Of a stretch of DNA of 64,000 bases, positions 12,240-25,823 are shown in pieces; the stretch's first letter is position 1, and the number at the start of each line of letters is the position of its first letter. Source of the DNA: Glebionis coronaria. Taxonomy: Eukaryota > Streptophyta > Magnoliopsida > Asterales > Asteraceae. The notes beneath the pieces were generated by a model, which saw only the letters and a program-made list of their open reading frames with translations, was not told the origin of the DNA and searched no databases. The DNA lies in contig CM046875.1 in NCBI GenBank assembly GCA_025667525.1, positions 528,079,079 to 528,143,078 of the forward strand, written 5' to 3'. Both the position numbers and the translations under genes were made by a program.

Positions 12240-15200
12240 ATAATGTTCGTTTACGTATTTTATTTTGGCAAGTTGTTGTTTTCTAATTATTTTTATTTTA
12301 AGAGTAGCATTTGTAGAATCAAACCAATTTGCGATAATGTTTGGCCTTACCTTTTGTCAATTGTCAAAAAAAATATACTTGAAACTAATATTGTCTTTAT
12401 GTCATCGTGAGAAGCATTTTATTATCTAAAATGATTATTACCATGTTCGGGATAGGTTCATTCTATTACTTGAGAATTTCTAAATGAACGTACGTAAGTA
12501 ATAAATAATGACAAATATCTCAAACAAAACTATTTTTAACATTTGTACTGCTTAGTACATAAAATTTGATTTTTAAAATGAAAAATTAGTCACCAAGACA
12601 CAATAATCCAACTAAAATAAAATCCCAACTATGTTTAAACTATGTGAACTTACAAATCCTAAATAAACGGATCCCATAGGCCCACCTAGAGTATTTTTCG
12701 CGACCGAGAAGTAAAAATTACGTAATTCTATACCTATAAGTCCTATACCCGACCTTAAGGTTAAGGAGTAGAACTGCCGACAATACTTATTTCTTGTGCC
12801 ATAGTCACGGTGTGTAATACATCTGTATTCCTACCATGACCACTAAGGAAGATTGCAACCTTCATTTAGGCTTTTAATCTCAATAAGGTTTGTGTGCAGC
12901 CTTACTATTTGATCGTTATCACTAATATTTGACCTGAAATGTCCTAAGTAAACAACGAAAGAAGAATTATTTCTAACATCCACATGCATATTAATTATTA
13001 ACCCAAAACTGAAAATTCTGTAAAGGCTTTAGAGAACTATCCTTTTATAAATATATGTAAGCTTTATACAAAAACACAAGACAACGCACAAAATAAAAAA
13101 AACAGAGATGCTTAGAATTTCTTTCGCGTGAAGGAGAATAACCTATGTTAAAAGGACTACACTTTAACAATTATCTGTTGGAGCTAGATTATGTAACATG
13201 TGCATCTTTAAGGGTCTCATTTATCTAATTATCGTTCTCGTTTTTTAGCTAAATATTGGCGTTAAAAAGTTATATACTCTAGAAAATACTTTTAAATCAT
13301 AGTCTTTAGGTTTGTTATATTACGAAGTATATTATATGAGTATGAACTAACCATATAATTTTGAATTAACTTTGTTAAAAAAAGACAGATTAATTCACGT
13401 AGATAATGTAACCTTATAAAAAAAAGGCCATAAGTTGTCAATATATGTTGCCCACATTTAGCGACATTGACATGTTATAGAAACATAATTCGTTCAGGAT
13501 AAGAATTGTTAGAAAGATAAGAATTGTTAGTACTTGTTAAATCTATTATTACTGAAATTGAAAAGACGTTTAAACAAAACATGAAAATAATACAAAGGCC
13601 GATAAGTCTTCAAAATCAAGTGATCATGCTAAGAAATGTATAAAGCTTTCGAGGAAAGAGAAGCCTTTGGTGCATGGGATTTAGGAAAAGTGTTTGATGT
13701 TTATTAGTGTCAGTTTGAGCAAGAGACCCATTAAAAGTAAGAATCTTTAATTTGGTCTGATGATGAGTAACTACTTTTGGACCAACGATTACGGAAAACA
13801 CATTAGATACATGTGATGAAGATCACCATGTCGAGTGGCGTGTCACATTTTCCATCATAAGGTCTTTTGTTTGAGGTTTCATTTAATTAGTTACATATTT
13901 AGTATATGCACAATATAGTGCAAAAGTTCTAACCGATACACTTTGGATTCGAGAAAAATAGAGAAGTTTCATCAACAAATGCTACTTAATTTGGTTTTTA
14001 CAAAATGATGATATGATTAATAGTGTGATGCTTACTACGCTTAATAATCTGAATCATAATATTCCTCGATGTTAATTTTTTGATGCAGCTCCTTGTTCAA
14101 AATATAAAAAACCCAATTTTATCTATCAACAAAAAGTGCTACGGTTTAGCTTGTTTAGTGGTTTAGCTTCTTCCTTCTTGCAATGTTGTTGTTCAATCTA
14201 CTCTTTCTATGCTTCTTGTTGCTTTCTCAGCTAATTTCATTGAAGTCTCATGATGTATTTTCACTTTTTCTTCCACTTATTGCTAGCACTTCTACACTAT
14301 TTCCTGCAATGAAGTTCATAAATTAGAACATCACTAAATAACAAATATTTGTTCTCCATTAGAAAGCCACGTAATAAACATGCATTGACAATCTTTAACT
14401 TATTATAGCAAAGTGCGATATGACTATTTTGAATATGTGGGTGAATTGCACCAAGTGTTACGCTAGTAAAAAAAATTGGTATACGATCTTTATAACTTTT
14501 CCAAACCATGTTCAAACTTGTACTCTCTTATTCACACTCCATTTGGCCCACAAAAGAAATAGTCAAATAGATGTTCAAAGTCAAACACAAAATATAGTAG
14601 TAAAATTTGGGATTGTTTGGTATCAAAAGTACACTACAATGATGTATTGATAATATATGCAGTATAGAATTTAGGGGTGTTAATGAACACCTCTTTATGT
14701 GGGAATACTCTTTTGGGATTGAACATAAGTTTACCTTCACAAGAATTAACCAACCCATCATCTTTAGCCTTTGTTGATGCCTTGAAGCCTAATCCCTTGA
14801 AAATTGTTTTACGTATTTCATAATATTACTAGTAATTAGCATTAGGTGACAAACTCATTATAGCAATTCATACTCTACTTTTCCATTTTTTAATTTCAAA
14901 GTGACATAGAAGTGTTAGAACGGTTGTGTATAAAACGTAATAATCGAAATGTTATTTGTTATTTTGATAAATTTCTCACACATTAAGTTGTCACTAACCT
15001 GTGTCGAGCCTACGCTTGAGTTACAAACAACATTATTATGTATGACTTTATGTGAAGATTTGGAATAATCATGTTCTTGAATACTTGAGCATAGTTCTTG
15101 TCATGAATTAGTTATAATCAACGGACACCCGTTGAAAGAAACATAACCTTTGGCGTTCATCTATGAGGCCATTACATGACCATTCTCCACATTATTTGAA

Positions 15201-15855
15201 AAAAAATCTATGAGCACTTCGATCAATCAGATACCATCATACCCAGCACTAATATTACAACCTCCATAGTAGAAGGTAACATACCTATCGTCTTGTTTCC
15301 TTTTGATCAACAGGAACATGTAGTGATGTTGAACTAACGGTATTGTTTATGGAAGAGTGATTTTACTGACTCATGTGGCACAACTCACATTCAGTGGTGG
15401 TCTTTAGGTTATTCATCCCCCGTTCGGCTTGAGGCTCCACATTTTCCTCCCTTTCCCGTGCCAACTTTTGGCTTACTTGTACATGTTTTGCTTGATGGCT
15501 CAACGTGTATGTTCACGTCTGATAATCCCTTTTCTAGTAAATTGTTAAGAAAGAAATGTTTTTGAATATTTTTTAAGTTTTAAATGCAACGGTATTCTAT
15601 TTGGACAATTGACAGAATTACAAACACTCAAAAAAAGCTAATCATTTTAAAATATAACATTATCATTATCTGGATATGGAAATGAAGCATATATTTTTTA
15701 AATGTCACTTTTACAAAACATGCATAACCAAAACTTTGTACTACTGTCTATAGAATTAGGGATAATTTTTAATCGACTATTGCAACCCAAATGTTATTAG
15801 CATGCGATTGATGGTAACGGGCCCCTTAAGTAGGTTTGTTTTTGTCTTTTCTTCA
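12240..15855. other. Helitron interior without recognised gene
   Basis: AT-rich sequence with scattered frames of up to 77 codons on both strands. None shows a domain, a consistent splice pattern or biased composition. Around 12,660-12,860 the sequence is less AT-rich but still has no readable product. Confidence 0.4.
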
Positions 15856-15859
15856 GCTT

Positions 15860-17000
15860 TAAACCTTCGAGGATGATCAGGATGCTTTGACTACGGATCC
15901 TGATGAACTTATTGATTCAGAGGACAGTGAAGGAATTAGTGGAGATGAAAAACATATTCTGGAACCTTCTTTCTAGAGTTGGCTTTCACCTTTCATATGG
16001 GGATAATCCTTCCCGGCCCCAAGTCACCTTAAGAGAAAAGCTTCTGATGGATGCTGGTGCCATTGCTGGATTTTTTTACTGGACTTTGAGTCTATCTTGA
16101 TGACCCTGTGAAAGTAAAGTGTTTGCTTATTCTAACAAATCTCTCAGGTAACAATGATGTCAAGAAAGTTGCAAAGTGACGAGTCTTCTCCTAGTCTTAT
16201 GAATCTTCTAATGAGAGTTTATTAAAGTTTTACAACAGGCCATTATTGATTTGCTTCTGATATTATGGTCAAGTGTTGCCAACAATCTGATGGAACCTCG
16301 AATGATGATTGCTCAGATAGGAGCTGTAGACCTTCTCTAGATGAAAGTGGAGCCAGTAGTCCTCCAGAACCTTCACGTGTTTATGTAAATGGAAGGCTAG
16401 ATTCTGGAACTGATGAGATCTCAAGACATCGAAGTTATTACTTAAGAAAAATGCAGCATGTATAAGTATAAAATCGCCAAAACACAGAGTGCGGTAACCT
16501 GCTTCTAGTGTGTCTTATGAGCATGTAACATGTAAAATAGTGTACAAAGATGAGTTTCTAAAGTGCCATAGTTAGTCACGCGGGTTAAAGCCGATTAAGC
16601 AAGATCGGTATTGAATGTAATATTAGTGACCTCTTTCGTCAAATTTCCGTTGAAGTAGTCATATCAGTAATACCTTCAAAAAAGGCATTATGTAACAATG
16701 TAATTGAGGTTCCAAGCTTTAAATATGATAAAAAGTTCAGTTAGATGACTAAAAGTACTTCCGCTCAACCCAACTTGACCCATGCAAAAATTACTCGTTC
16801 TGACCCATTATCCAACCTGCCTCCTACGATCCTACCCATGCTGACCCATCTTACGTGCGGCCTTTATCGAAAGAAATGTAACGAATCCTCTTTTGAAATA
16901 GTGTTTTTAGTATTATATTAAACCTGTTTGGTTGAGCCAAATCTTTTTAATATTGCAGACCAAGAATCGTGGAGGCCAGGAATAGGTGTCAAACCAATTC
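15860..17000 (+). pseudogene. Unrecognised multi-exon gene fragment
   Basis: Several plus-strand pieces look exon-like. About 15,870-15,975 reads acidic sequence including DPDELIDSEDSEGISGDEKH and stops in frame soon after. About 16,150-16,225 reads MMSRKLQSDESSPSLMNLLM. About 16,265-16,462 is open for 66 codons, is rich in Ser/Pro/acidic residues (SLDESGASSPPEPSRVYVNG) and ends RHRSYYLRKMQ. A possible last exon after TATTGCAG at about 16,960 reads KNRGGQE and a stop. The acidic, serine-rich style suggests a disordered region of a nuclear protein, but I cannot name the family. The pieces lie inside the candidate Helitron on the opposite strand and are best read as captured or decayed exons. 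Confidence 0.35.
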
Positions 17001-17393
17001 AAATTTTTTGTCTGAACTTATCTTTGTGTGCCATGAGGTATTGAGTGTCACCATTGACACATTTTTTTGCTATAACATCACTGTCTAAAAACAAATTTTG
17101 TGTTAAATGATATAAAAAAACTTTAATAAATGTTTCCTTATATGCGATGATTTTCCATTCTGTAATATCAAGCAACGAATGAATTGATCAAATTCATAAA
17201 TACATGGTAATTACTTTTCTTATTGTAACCTGTTCAACCACTTAAAAGGGTCATTAATATAATGAGACAACTTAGAAAGAAATTGTATGCTGACCTATAT
17301 CTCTAGAATATGATGTACTTAATTGTTATCATCAAGAAGCTCAACTTTCATACTTCATCATGAGTAGTAGACACTAATCTCCCATCACCTACA
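17001..17393. other. Non-coding stretch
   Basis: AT-rich sequence before the hAT MITE. No recognised feature. Confidence 0.4.
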
Positions 17394-17401
17394 GGCTACA
17401 T

Positions 17402-17912
17402 TAGGGCCAGTTCTATGGGGTGCAAGCGGGACATCGACACAGGGCCTCCTGCAAAGTAGGGCCTCCAATTTCAGTTATATCTATCGTATATATATGCGCT
17501 ATATTTTTGTTTTGTTACTATCTTAAGAATAAATTGGTAAAGAATGGTACCATCAGACCTGATAAAAAAATAGTATGGGGCCACTAACACTATCAGGACA
17601 AAAGCCCAATGAAAAGTTACAGTAGATACATCTGTATATACATGCAGTAAGGACTAAAGTTACCGTATATACATGCACTAAGGACTAAAGTTACCGTATT
17701 TACATCCCTAACTGATCAGCTAATCTTTTGATTTTTTGTTATAATTTTTGCTTTCTCATTCCATGATGCAAATAAAGCTATGTTAATAAAATAAAAAGCA
17801 CTGATAAATTTTGATCATAGAACTTAGATTATATATACAAAAGAATCACCATTTTTAGGGGCCTTCTTAATCGATCTGGCACAGGGCCACCAAATTCGAC
17901 GAGACGGCCCTG
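17402..17912. mobile_element. hAT-type MITE (511 bp)
   Basis: The left end reads TAGGGCCAG. The right end, reverse-complemented, reads CAGGGCCGT. The flanks GGCTACAT (17,394-17,401) and GGCTATAT (17,913-17,920) match at 7 of 8 positions, as expected for an old 8-bp hAT target duplication. The interior is non-coding and includes an adjacent duplication of about 33 bp (around 17,632-17,703, CAT..ACTAAGGACTAAAGTTACCGTAT-like). Confidence 0.7.
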
Positions 17913-17920
17913 GGCTATAT

Positions 17921-19120
17921 GAGCCCATATAGAAAACATCAAATTCTTATGATCAGTTTGATCGATCTCACCTTATCCCTGCATTTCTAAGATAAAAAAA
18001 GACCGTTATCTATAAGAGAGGTATAAGTGACACAGTTACGAAATGTGAACACCTGAACCTTGTAGGGATAAAATACTAATTACTGCTCTATTTTGCAAAC
18101 GATCTCCATTGCTTTTCACATGGAGATCCCCCCTCATAGAGAACATATGAAAAACCGGTCTCAAATCCATTTATAATAGGTCTCAGATATTCTTTTTGTA
18201 GTAGTGACATGTATTATTGATATAGATGAAATATCTGTCTTTCAATTACACCGAGCGGTTTGTACAGAAAGTGTTAAGTAAGAGAGTTAATGGCCGCAAA
18301 TAAGCAGTGTAGCCTATGTCAGAAACAGAGAATAATGCAGTTACGTACTATTTGATGTCTTGATACTTGACTACAACACCTTCAATTTGCATATAGCACT
18401 TATCACAGCTGCAGAGAAAGGAATACATATGCACAAAAACATAAGAGTTTTATTCAGTAAATCAACAGAAGTTATTTAATGGGTCAGCCGAACTAACTTC
18501 TAAATTTCGAGCCAAAGTTCAACATGGTTGGATTGGAAACAGGTTGACATGAGTTTATATCATAACAGTAGTTTGTAACACAGTCAGACTCGCCCTCAAC
18601 AGAGAATTTTACCCCCTCTGCCACAAGTATCGGACAAAATAACATACAAAATGAAAGCAAATGAAATTAGGATTGGATCACCTGCTTACATTGAACTTTA
18701 ATACATCTTTGACTTTATCTTAAAACCCATTGATACAAACCCTTATATGGACACACTACTTGATCAAATAGTAACATGGATGTATCTTCCATGTCCCAAC
18801 CAAGCCACCATTAAACCAACGATCAGAACTTGGCTTGCTCCTCATATAAAAACTACAACTAATATCTCACCAGAAGCATATTTTTCTCAGGAACACAGGA
18901 AAAGTATGAACAAATAATCCTTACCATTCTAACCATAATTGACATGTAACCTTGAATTCAATCAGCATTTTTAAAATAGTTTACATGATCACAGTTCCAC
19001 TTTTACCAACACAAGGTTCATTTGTGGCCCTTATCACAGTCGACTTAAAAAAGTTATCATTTTGGCATTGGTTAGCCTCAACAGAATATGTTATACCGTC
19101 TAAAAGAAGTTAACATTCTA
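17921..19120. other. Helitron interior without recognised gene
   Basis: AT-rich DNA downstream (in minus sense) of the coiled-coil gene fragment. It could include that gene's 3' untranslated region. No independent feature recognised. Confidence 0.35.
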
Positions 19121-19124
19121 AAGA

Positions 19125-21560
19125 GGTGTAACTTGCGGATCCATATTATATGCCTTCTTCGTTCAATGACTTGTATACCCCCTTCATGCCCTGTTTACCT
19201 AAAAGTTATATAAATAATCAACAATCACAATCTTCTTGAAAAACAATTCTACTTATCAACGAAACAGGACTAAACTTGAGTTGATATAGTCCTCGCCATA
19301 TTTCTACTTTATTCTTGTGAGCCAAAACCTCACTTCGTACCACCTTCTATATATCTTCCAAACAAAGATTATATAATACCATTCACGAACCCAAGTAAAA
19401 TACATGCCATTCAAAACGGAAAAATTACTAAATTATCATTTATTGTAATAAATAAAGTCAATACTATGCAAAGATAATTAAGTATAAATCTACCCCTTTC
19501 ACAAATATATCAAAAACTTTAATGATCAGAAACAATGATATTATTTCTTAAATATATTTAACAGTAATAGGGAATATAGTTTAAAACACATAATGTGGAC
19601 AATTAAATTGGAAGAATCATTTTAATAGAACGCAGGAAACAAATATATTTTGGATTTTAATAGCTACCTCCTTGATTCCCACACATAATTCTGACTGAAG
19701 ATGCAGATGCCGTGTGCTAAGGACACCAAAATCGGGTTTACTTGAAGCTTCAAGTGGTGGCGTGCCAAACACTCCCATTGCCGATTGTGATTCTTGAGAT
19801 GGGTTTCCAAAAGGACTTGATGGTGTGGTAAGTCTAGAACACTCAGAAGCAGGATTCTGATCTAGTATTTATGTAATTGAATCATAGAAATCTATATTTT
19901 CTATGGCCATTCAGGTGTTTTTATCTAGATTTCTCGGGCAACTAAGGTATACAAAAGGCAACTATTTACTGAGCATAATGAACAGGAGTCTTCTTTCGCA
20001 CTTATTCCGGCTACTAGAATACCCCACAAGTGAAGAAATTAGTTGGTATATAGTCATTTAGTCACACTTTTAACATTACACCATGTGTGTGCAAAAAATG
20101 GCAAAGTCTGCTACCATTCAAGGCACAAAACTTAAGAAAATGTAATCTACAATACTTAGTTCCACAAGAAACCAGCTCAAAAATTCCAATGATGAACACA
20201 ACAATGTACCTCTTTAGATTCTCAAGTCACTGTTTCAACGTATCATGTCCAAGTTATTGTGAGACGTAAACCAACAATAAAAAGACACATATTAGAAAAA
20301 CACCATTTGTTATGGACACGTCTAACTTCACTGCTATATAGATATTGACCAGAAGTTGTTAGAATATGATGAAAATTGCACAAACCATACTCTGCATATG
20401 TATAGATCTACCTGATGTAAATTAGTTATGGTGAAAGTGGCATCTAGAGAATTCTCTCACAAATACTTTCTGGTTCGCATGGCTAATTCTGTAATATGGT
20501 CCTTTTGTGACTCGGGCTCTGTGCTTATCTTCGAGGACATTAGGTTATCGAATCGAAAAGTTTCATGTGATAGTTGATTCATATTTGATCCAAGAGCCTT
20601 GGCACATAAATATGAAAATTAGAAACAATTAGTACATAAAAAAGAATAACATGCGTATGGATATAGAAAACCGCCAAAAGTGCTACATGCATACCTCAAA
20701 TATTTCACTAATAAGTATTAGAAATTTTGTACTGCGGAGTTTCTGGAACAAACTGAGCAGAACAGGAACACCGATTTTGTTTTGGTATGATCTTTCTCAA
20801 CTTTGGCAAAAGCAAGTTTGACTTGCTCGAGGGTTTGACTCATTTTGTCGAATTCCTTGGAGAGTGCATCTATTTTCGTGCGGTTAAGCTTTGCTGAACA
20901 TCAGGCTTCTGCAGGCCTTTGAAAAGAAGCCAAATTTGCTTCCAATCAATGTCAAAATCATGTTTAATGTTATTAAGTTGTTGCTTGGGTAAAATAAGCT
21001 GACCACAAACGGTTTTGTACTGGTTTGTTTCTTTGTCAGCAGCTTCTTGCCAAGCTTCTTGGTTAACGTTGGTGGATTTTAGAAGTATCATCAGTTGATT
21101 AACTCGAGTTGCGGCCTTTGTTGAGTTGATGGATGCTTGTTACGATCTGGTCTCCTAATGCCATCAACTATAAATTATATATATTTATATAAGAATTAAT
21201 GAATAGATTAAAATTAACTCACCTTTGAGGACGTACCACGACACACATTACAAATGGGGTAATCATGTGGGCAGAAACTGTCATGGTCATAACAGCAAGA
21301 TGCACCTTCCAATAAGTCGCATCTCAGCGAAATAGTAGCCATAGTCTCATAGATACCTAACTGATGATAAAAAATGATGGTTACATAACAAATAAAAACT
21401 TTGTCTATTTGTCCCAGATATTAATGGTGGAGACTTGATACTATATTACCTGGTGATATAGGTAGTACGTGATCGGGATGGTTCCTTTTGGAGAATGTCT
21501 ACTTTATCTGATAAAGAATGACTCGAACCATGAGGCACGTTTTGATCCAGAACCTTCAAA
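19125..21560 (-). pseudogene. Unrecognised multi-exon gene fragment with Cys-rich start and coiled coil
   Basis: Exon-like blocks follow each other on the minus strand. Near 21,555-21,450 one reads LSDKVDILQKEPSRSRTTY. At about 21,342-21,225, ATG opens [20 protein letters not shown], then [13 protein letters not shown], ending at a good donor (AAAG|GTGAG). At about 21,160-20,930 the frame QLMILLKSTNVNQEAWQEAA is preceded in frame by a TAA. At about 20,890-20,750, KIDALSKEFDKMSQTLEQVK looks like a coiled coil. At about 20,600-20,450 there is LMSSKISTEPESQKDHITEL. At about 19,865-19,670 a 66-codon block includes NPSQESQSAMGVFGTPPLEA. At 19,205-19,155, GMKGVYKSLNEEGI ends with a stop. The ordered run with splice-like borders argues for a real ancestral gene, but the in-frame stop and uncertain joins suggest a broken copy. 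Family unknown. It is in the same orientation as the candidate Helitron. Confidence 0.4.
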
Positions 21561-22761
21561 ATAGATAACTAATATTATGCAAAGCCACATACAGTATACC
21601 TAAATTTCAAAGTAAAAGTTGTTTCCATGACTTGATCTCAGAAGTGGCAAATTTTTTATCTGTCCTCTTTTTCCAGTTTTCAGGCTTTAAGCTTTGTTAG
21701 TACTTATTAGGGTCAAGAGTGATTTCATCACTTTCGGTTGAATCTCACACAATCAAGAACCCATTGAGTATGAGAAGTTACTCTTTAATAAGCATGTTTT
21801 CTTGGGTCTAGAGTTAGTACATATGTAAAGATAGTAGTAAAAGCGATAACGACCCACAAGTATAGCTCAAAAGATTAAAATCCCAAAATAATTAATCTGG
21901 ATAATAATCATATAGCTAGATGAAGTGCAAGAAGAGTGGTTGGGATGCCGGCAGGACTAAATCTAAATTTATCTATATAAAAAGATCGAATATAAATGAA
22001 TTAATCACCTCCTTGATGTTGTTTGATTTACAAAGCTGGACAAAGGGTAAAATCTCCCTAATCATAAGCAGTGCTTATTTTTCTCTTCTTGTTTGATGAT
22101 CTGTTACCATGCACATAATATTAAAAAGAAAAGAATTTAAGCTTGAATCAAGTATATCATATATGAAGCTCAAAACGTGTTGGGATTAAACCTACCGATA
22201 ATGTTAATTGTCCTAGTAATCATGATCGAGAATGACATCATATGAACCTCAAAACGTGTTTGAGACCAGGCTTCACCACTAAATCGCTTTACCATGACCA
22301 CCTTGAAACGCACAAAACATATTCTCAACATCACCCCACTTCACATTATCAAGTGCAATAGTACACAACATCACCCTAAAAAACATCACAAACAATTGCA
22401 TGCATGATCAAAGAAGATGACCTGTAAGGATCGTAAATGACATTAGGATTAATAAAGGGTTTATTGATATATAATTTATTTATTTAGGGTTTTGAAAGGG
22501 TATCGCAGTTGTCATCACGAGAATAACGATAAACATATTAGCGATTTGAAGATACGTTTGACGAGCTTTATGATATATAAAGGGTTGTAATTCATTAACA
22601 ATTAAAGTGTGTTTTTATATTTGATTTTCAATTATTTAACAAAGGTTGTAACTTGGACTATTGGTAACGTTTGCTTTCAAGTAAGCAGACATAAGTTCGA
22701 TTCTTGCATGTGGATTAAGGGATGATTATGTGGCATTTCCCTCCTGTTATATATAATGTAA

Positions 22762-22764
<3 letters not shown>
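21561..22764. other. Helitron 5' region without recognised gene
   Basis: AT-rich DNA. In minus sense it begins TCTTTACATTATATATAACA and continues GGAGGGAAATGCC, which resembles the 5' ends of plant Helitrons. No gene recognised. Confidence 0.4.

Positions 22765-22807
<43 letters not shown>
22765..22807. repeat. (TA)n microsatellite
   Basis: Pure TA tract between the candidate Helitron 5' end and a fold-back element. Confidence 0.95.
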
Positions 22808-22811
<4 letters not shown>

Positions 22812-23517
22812 GGAGAGATCAAATAAAAAGACTTTTTTTGTGAGAAAGATAAGAAGGATTTTCAGCCATTGATTTAAAATCAATGGATGAGATTAAATCA
22901 TAATCCTAACTAACTAACTAACTAACCATCTAAACATGTTTTTTTAAAGTACTTCAAAAATTATGAAAAAGTTCCAGTAGATCGGGTATGTTGGTGCAAA
23001 AAACTTTTGTGAAAAAAGTTTTTTTAATTTGAAGTTTTTTACGCTTTTTTAATGCACAAAAACGGAATTTTGATGCACAAAAACGTTTTCTTTTACATTT
23101 TTTAGGTTTTTTGTGCATCAAGAATTCATTTTTATGCCCAACTTCTTTTGACTTTTTGCTTTAAAATATGATTCCGCATCAAACTATAACAAATTGAAAA
23201 TTGTTTGAATGAAAAAATTTTGTACACCAAAATTCACGTGTTTGTGCATCAAATTTTGTTTTTTGTGCATCAGAAAAACGTAAAAAACTCAAAACTAAAA
23301 AACGTTTATTCACAACTTTTTTATGCACCAACAAATCCGACAATTTGGAATTTTTTCAGAATTTTTTGAAGACTTTTTAAAATCATGTTTTGGTGGTTAG
23401 TTAGTTAGTTAGTTAGTTAGAAATATGGATTGATCTTATCCATTAATTTTAAACGATTGGCTGAAAATCCTTCTTATCCTTCTCACCAAAAAAAGTTTTT
23501 TTATTTTAACTCTCCCC
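22808..23517. mobile_element. Fold-back element (710 bp) bounded by (TA)n
   Basis: The left arm (GGGGAGAGATCAAATAAAAA, then GATAAGAAGGATTTTCAGCC, then (CTAA)n) is matched by the reverse complement of the right arm (GGGGAGAGTTAAAATAAAAA, GATAAGAAGGATTTTCAGCC, (CTAA)n). The arms pair imperfectly over roughly 170-180 bp. The loop carries several copies of GTGCATCA or TGATGCAC next to A- or T-runs. Nothing codes for protein. Both ends abut (TA)n, as known for Micron-like MITEs that target TA microsatellites. Confidence 0.85.
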
Positions 23518-25807
<2,290 letters not shown>

Positions 25808-25823
25808 GAATGGTATCAGAGAC
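25808..25823 (+). other. Element A primer-binding site (initiator Met tRNA)
   Basis: TGGTATCAGAGA starts 3 nt after the LTR end. This is the initiator-methionine tRNA complement (TGGTATCAGAG) used by many plant LTR retrotransposons. It fixes the element on the plus strand. Confidence 0.85.
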
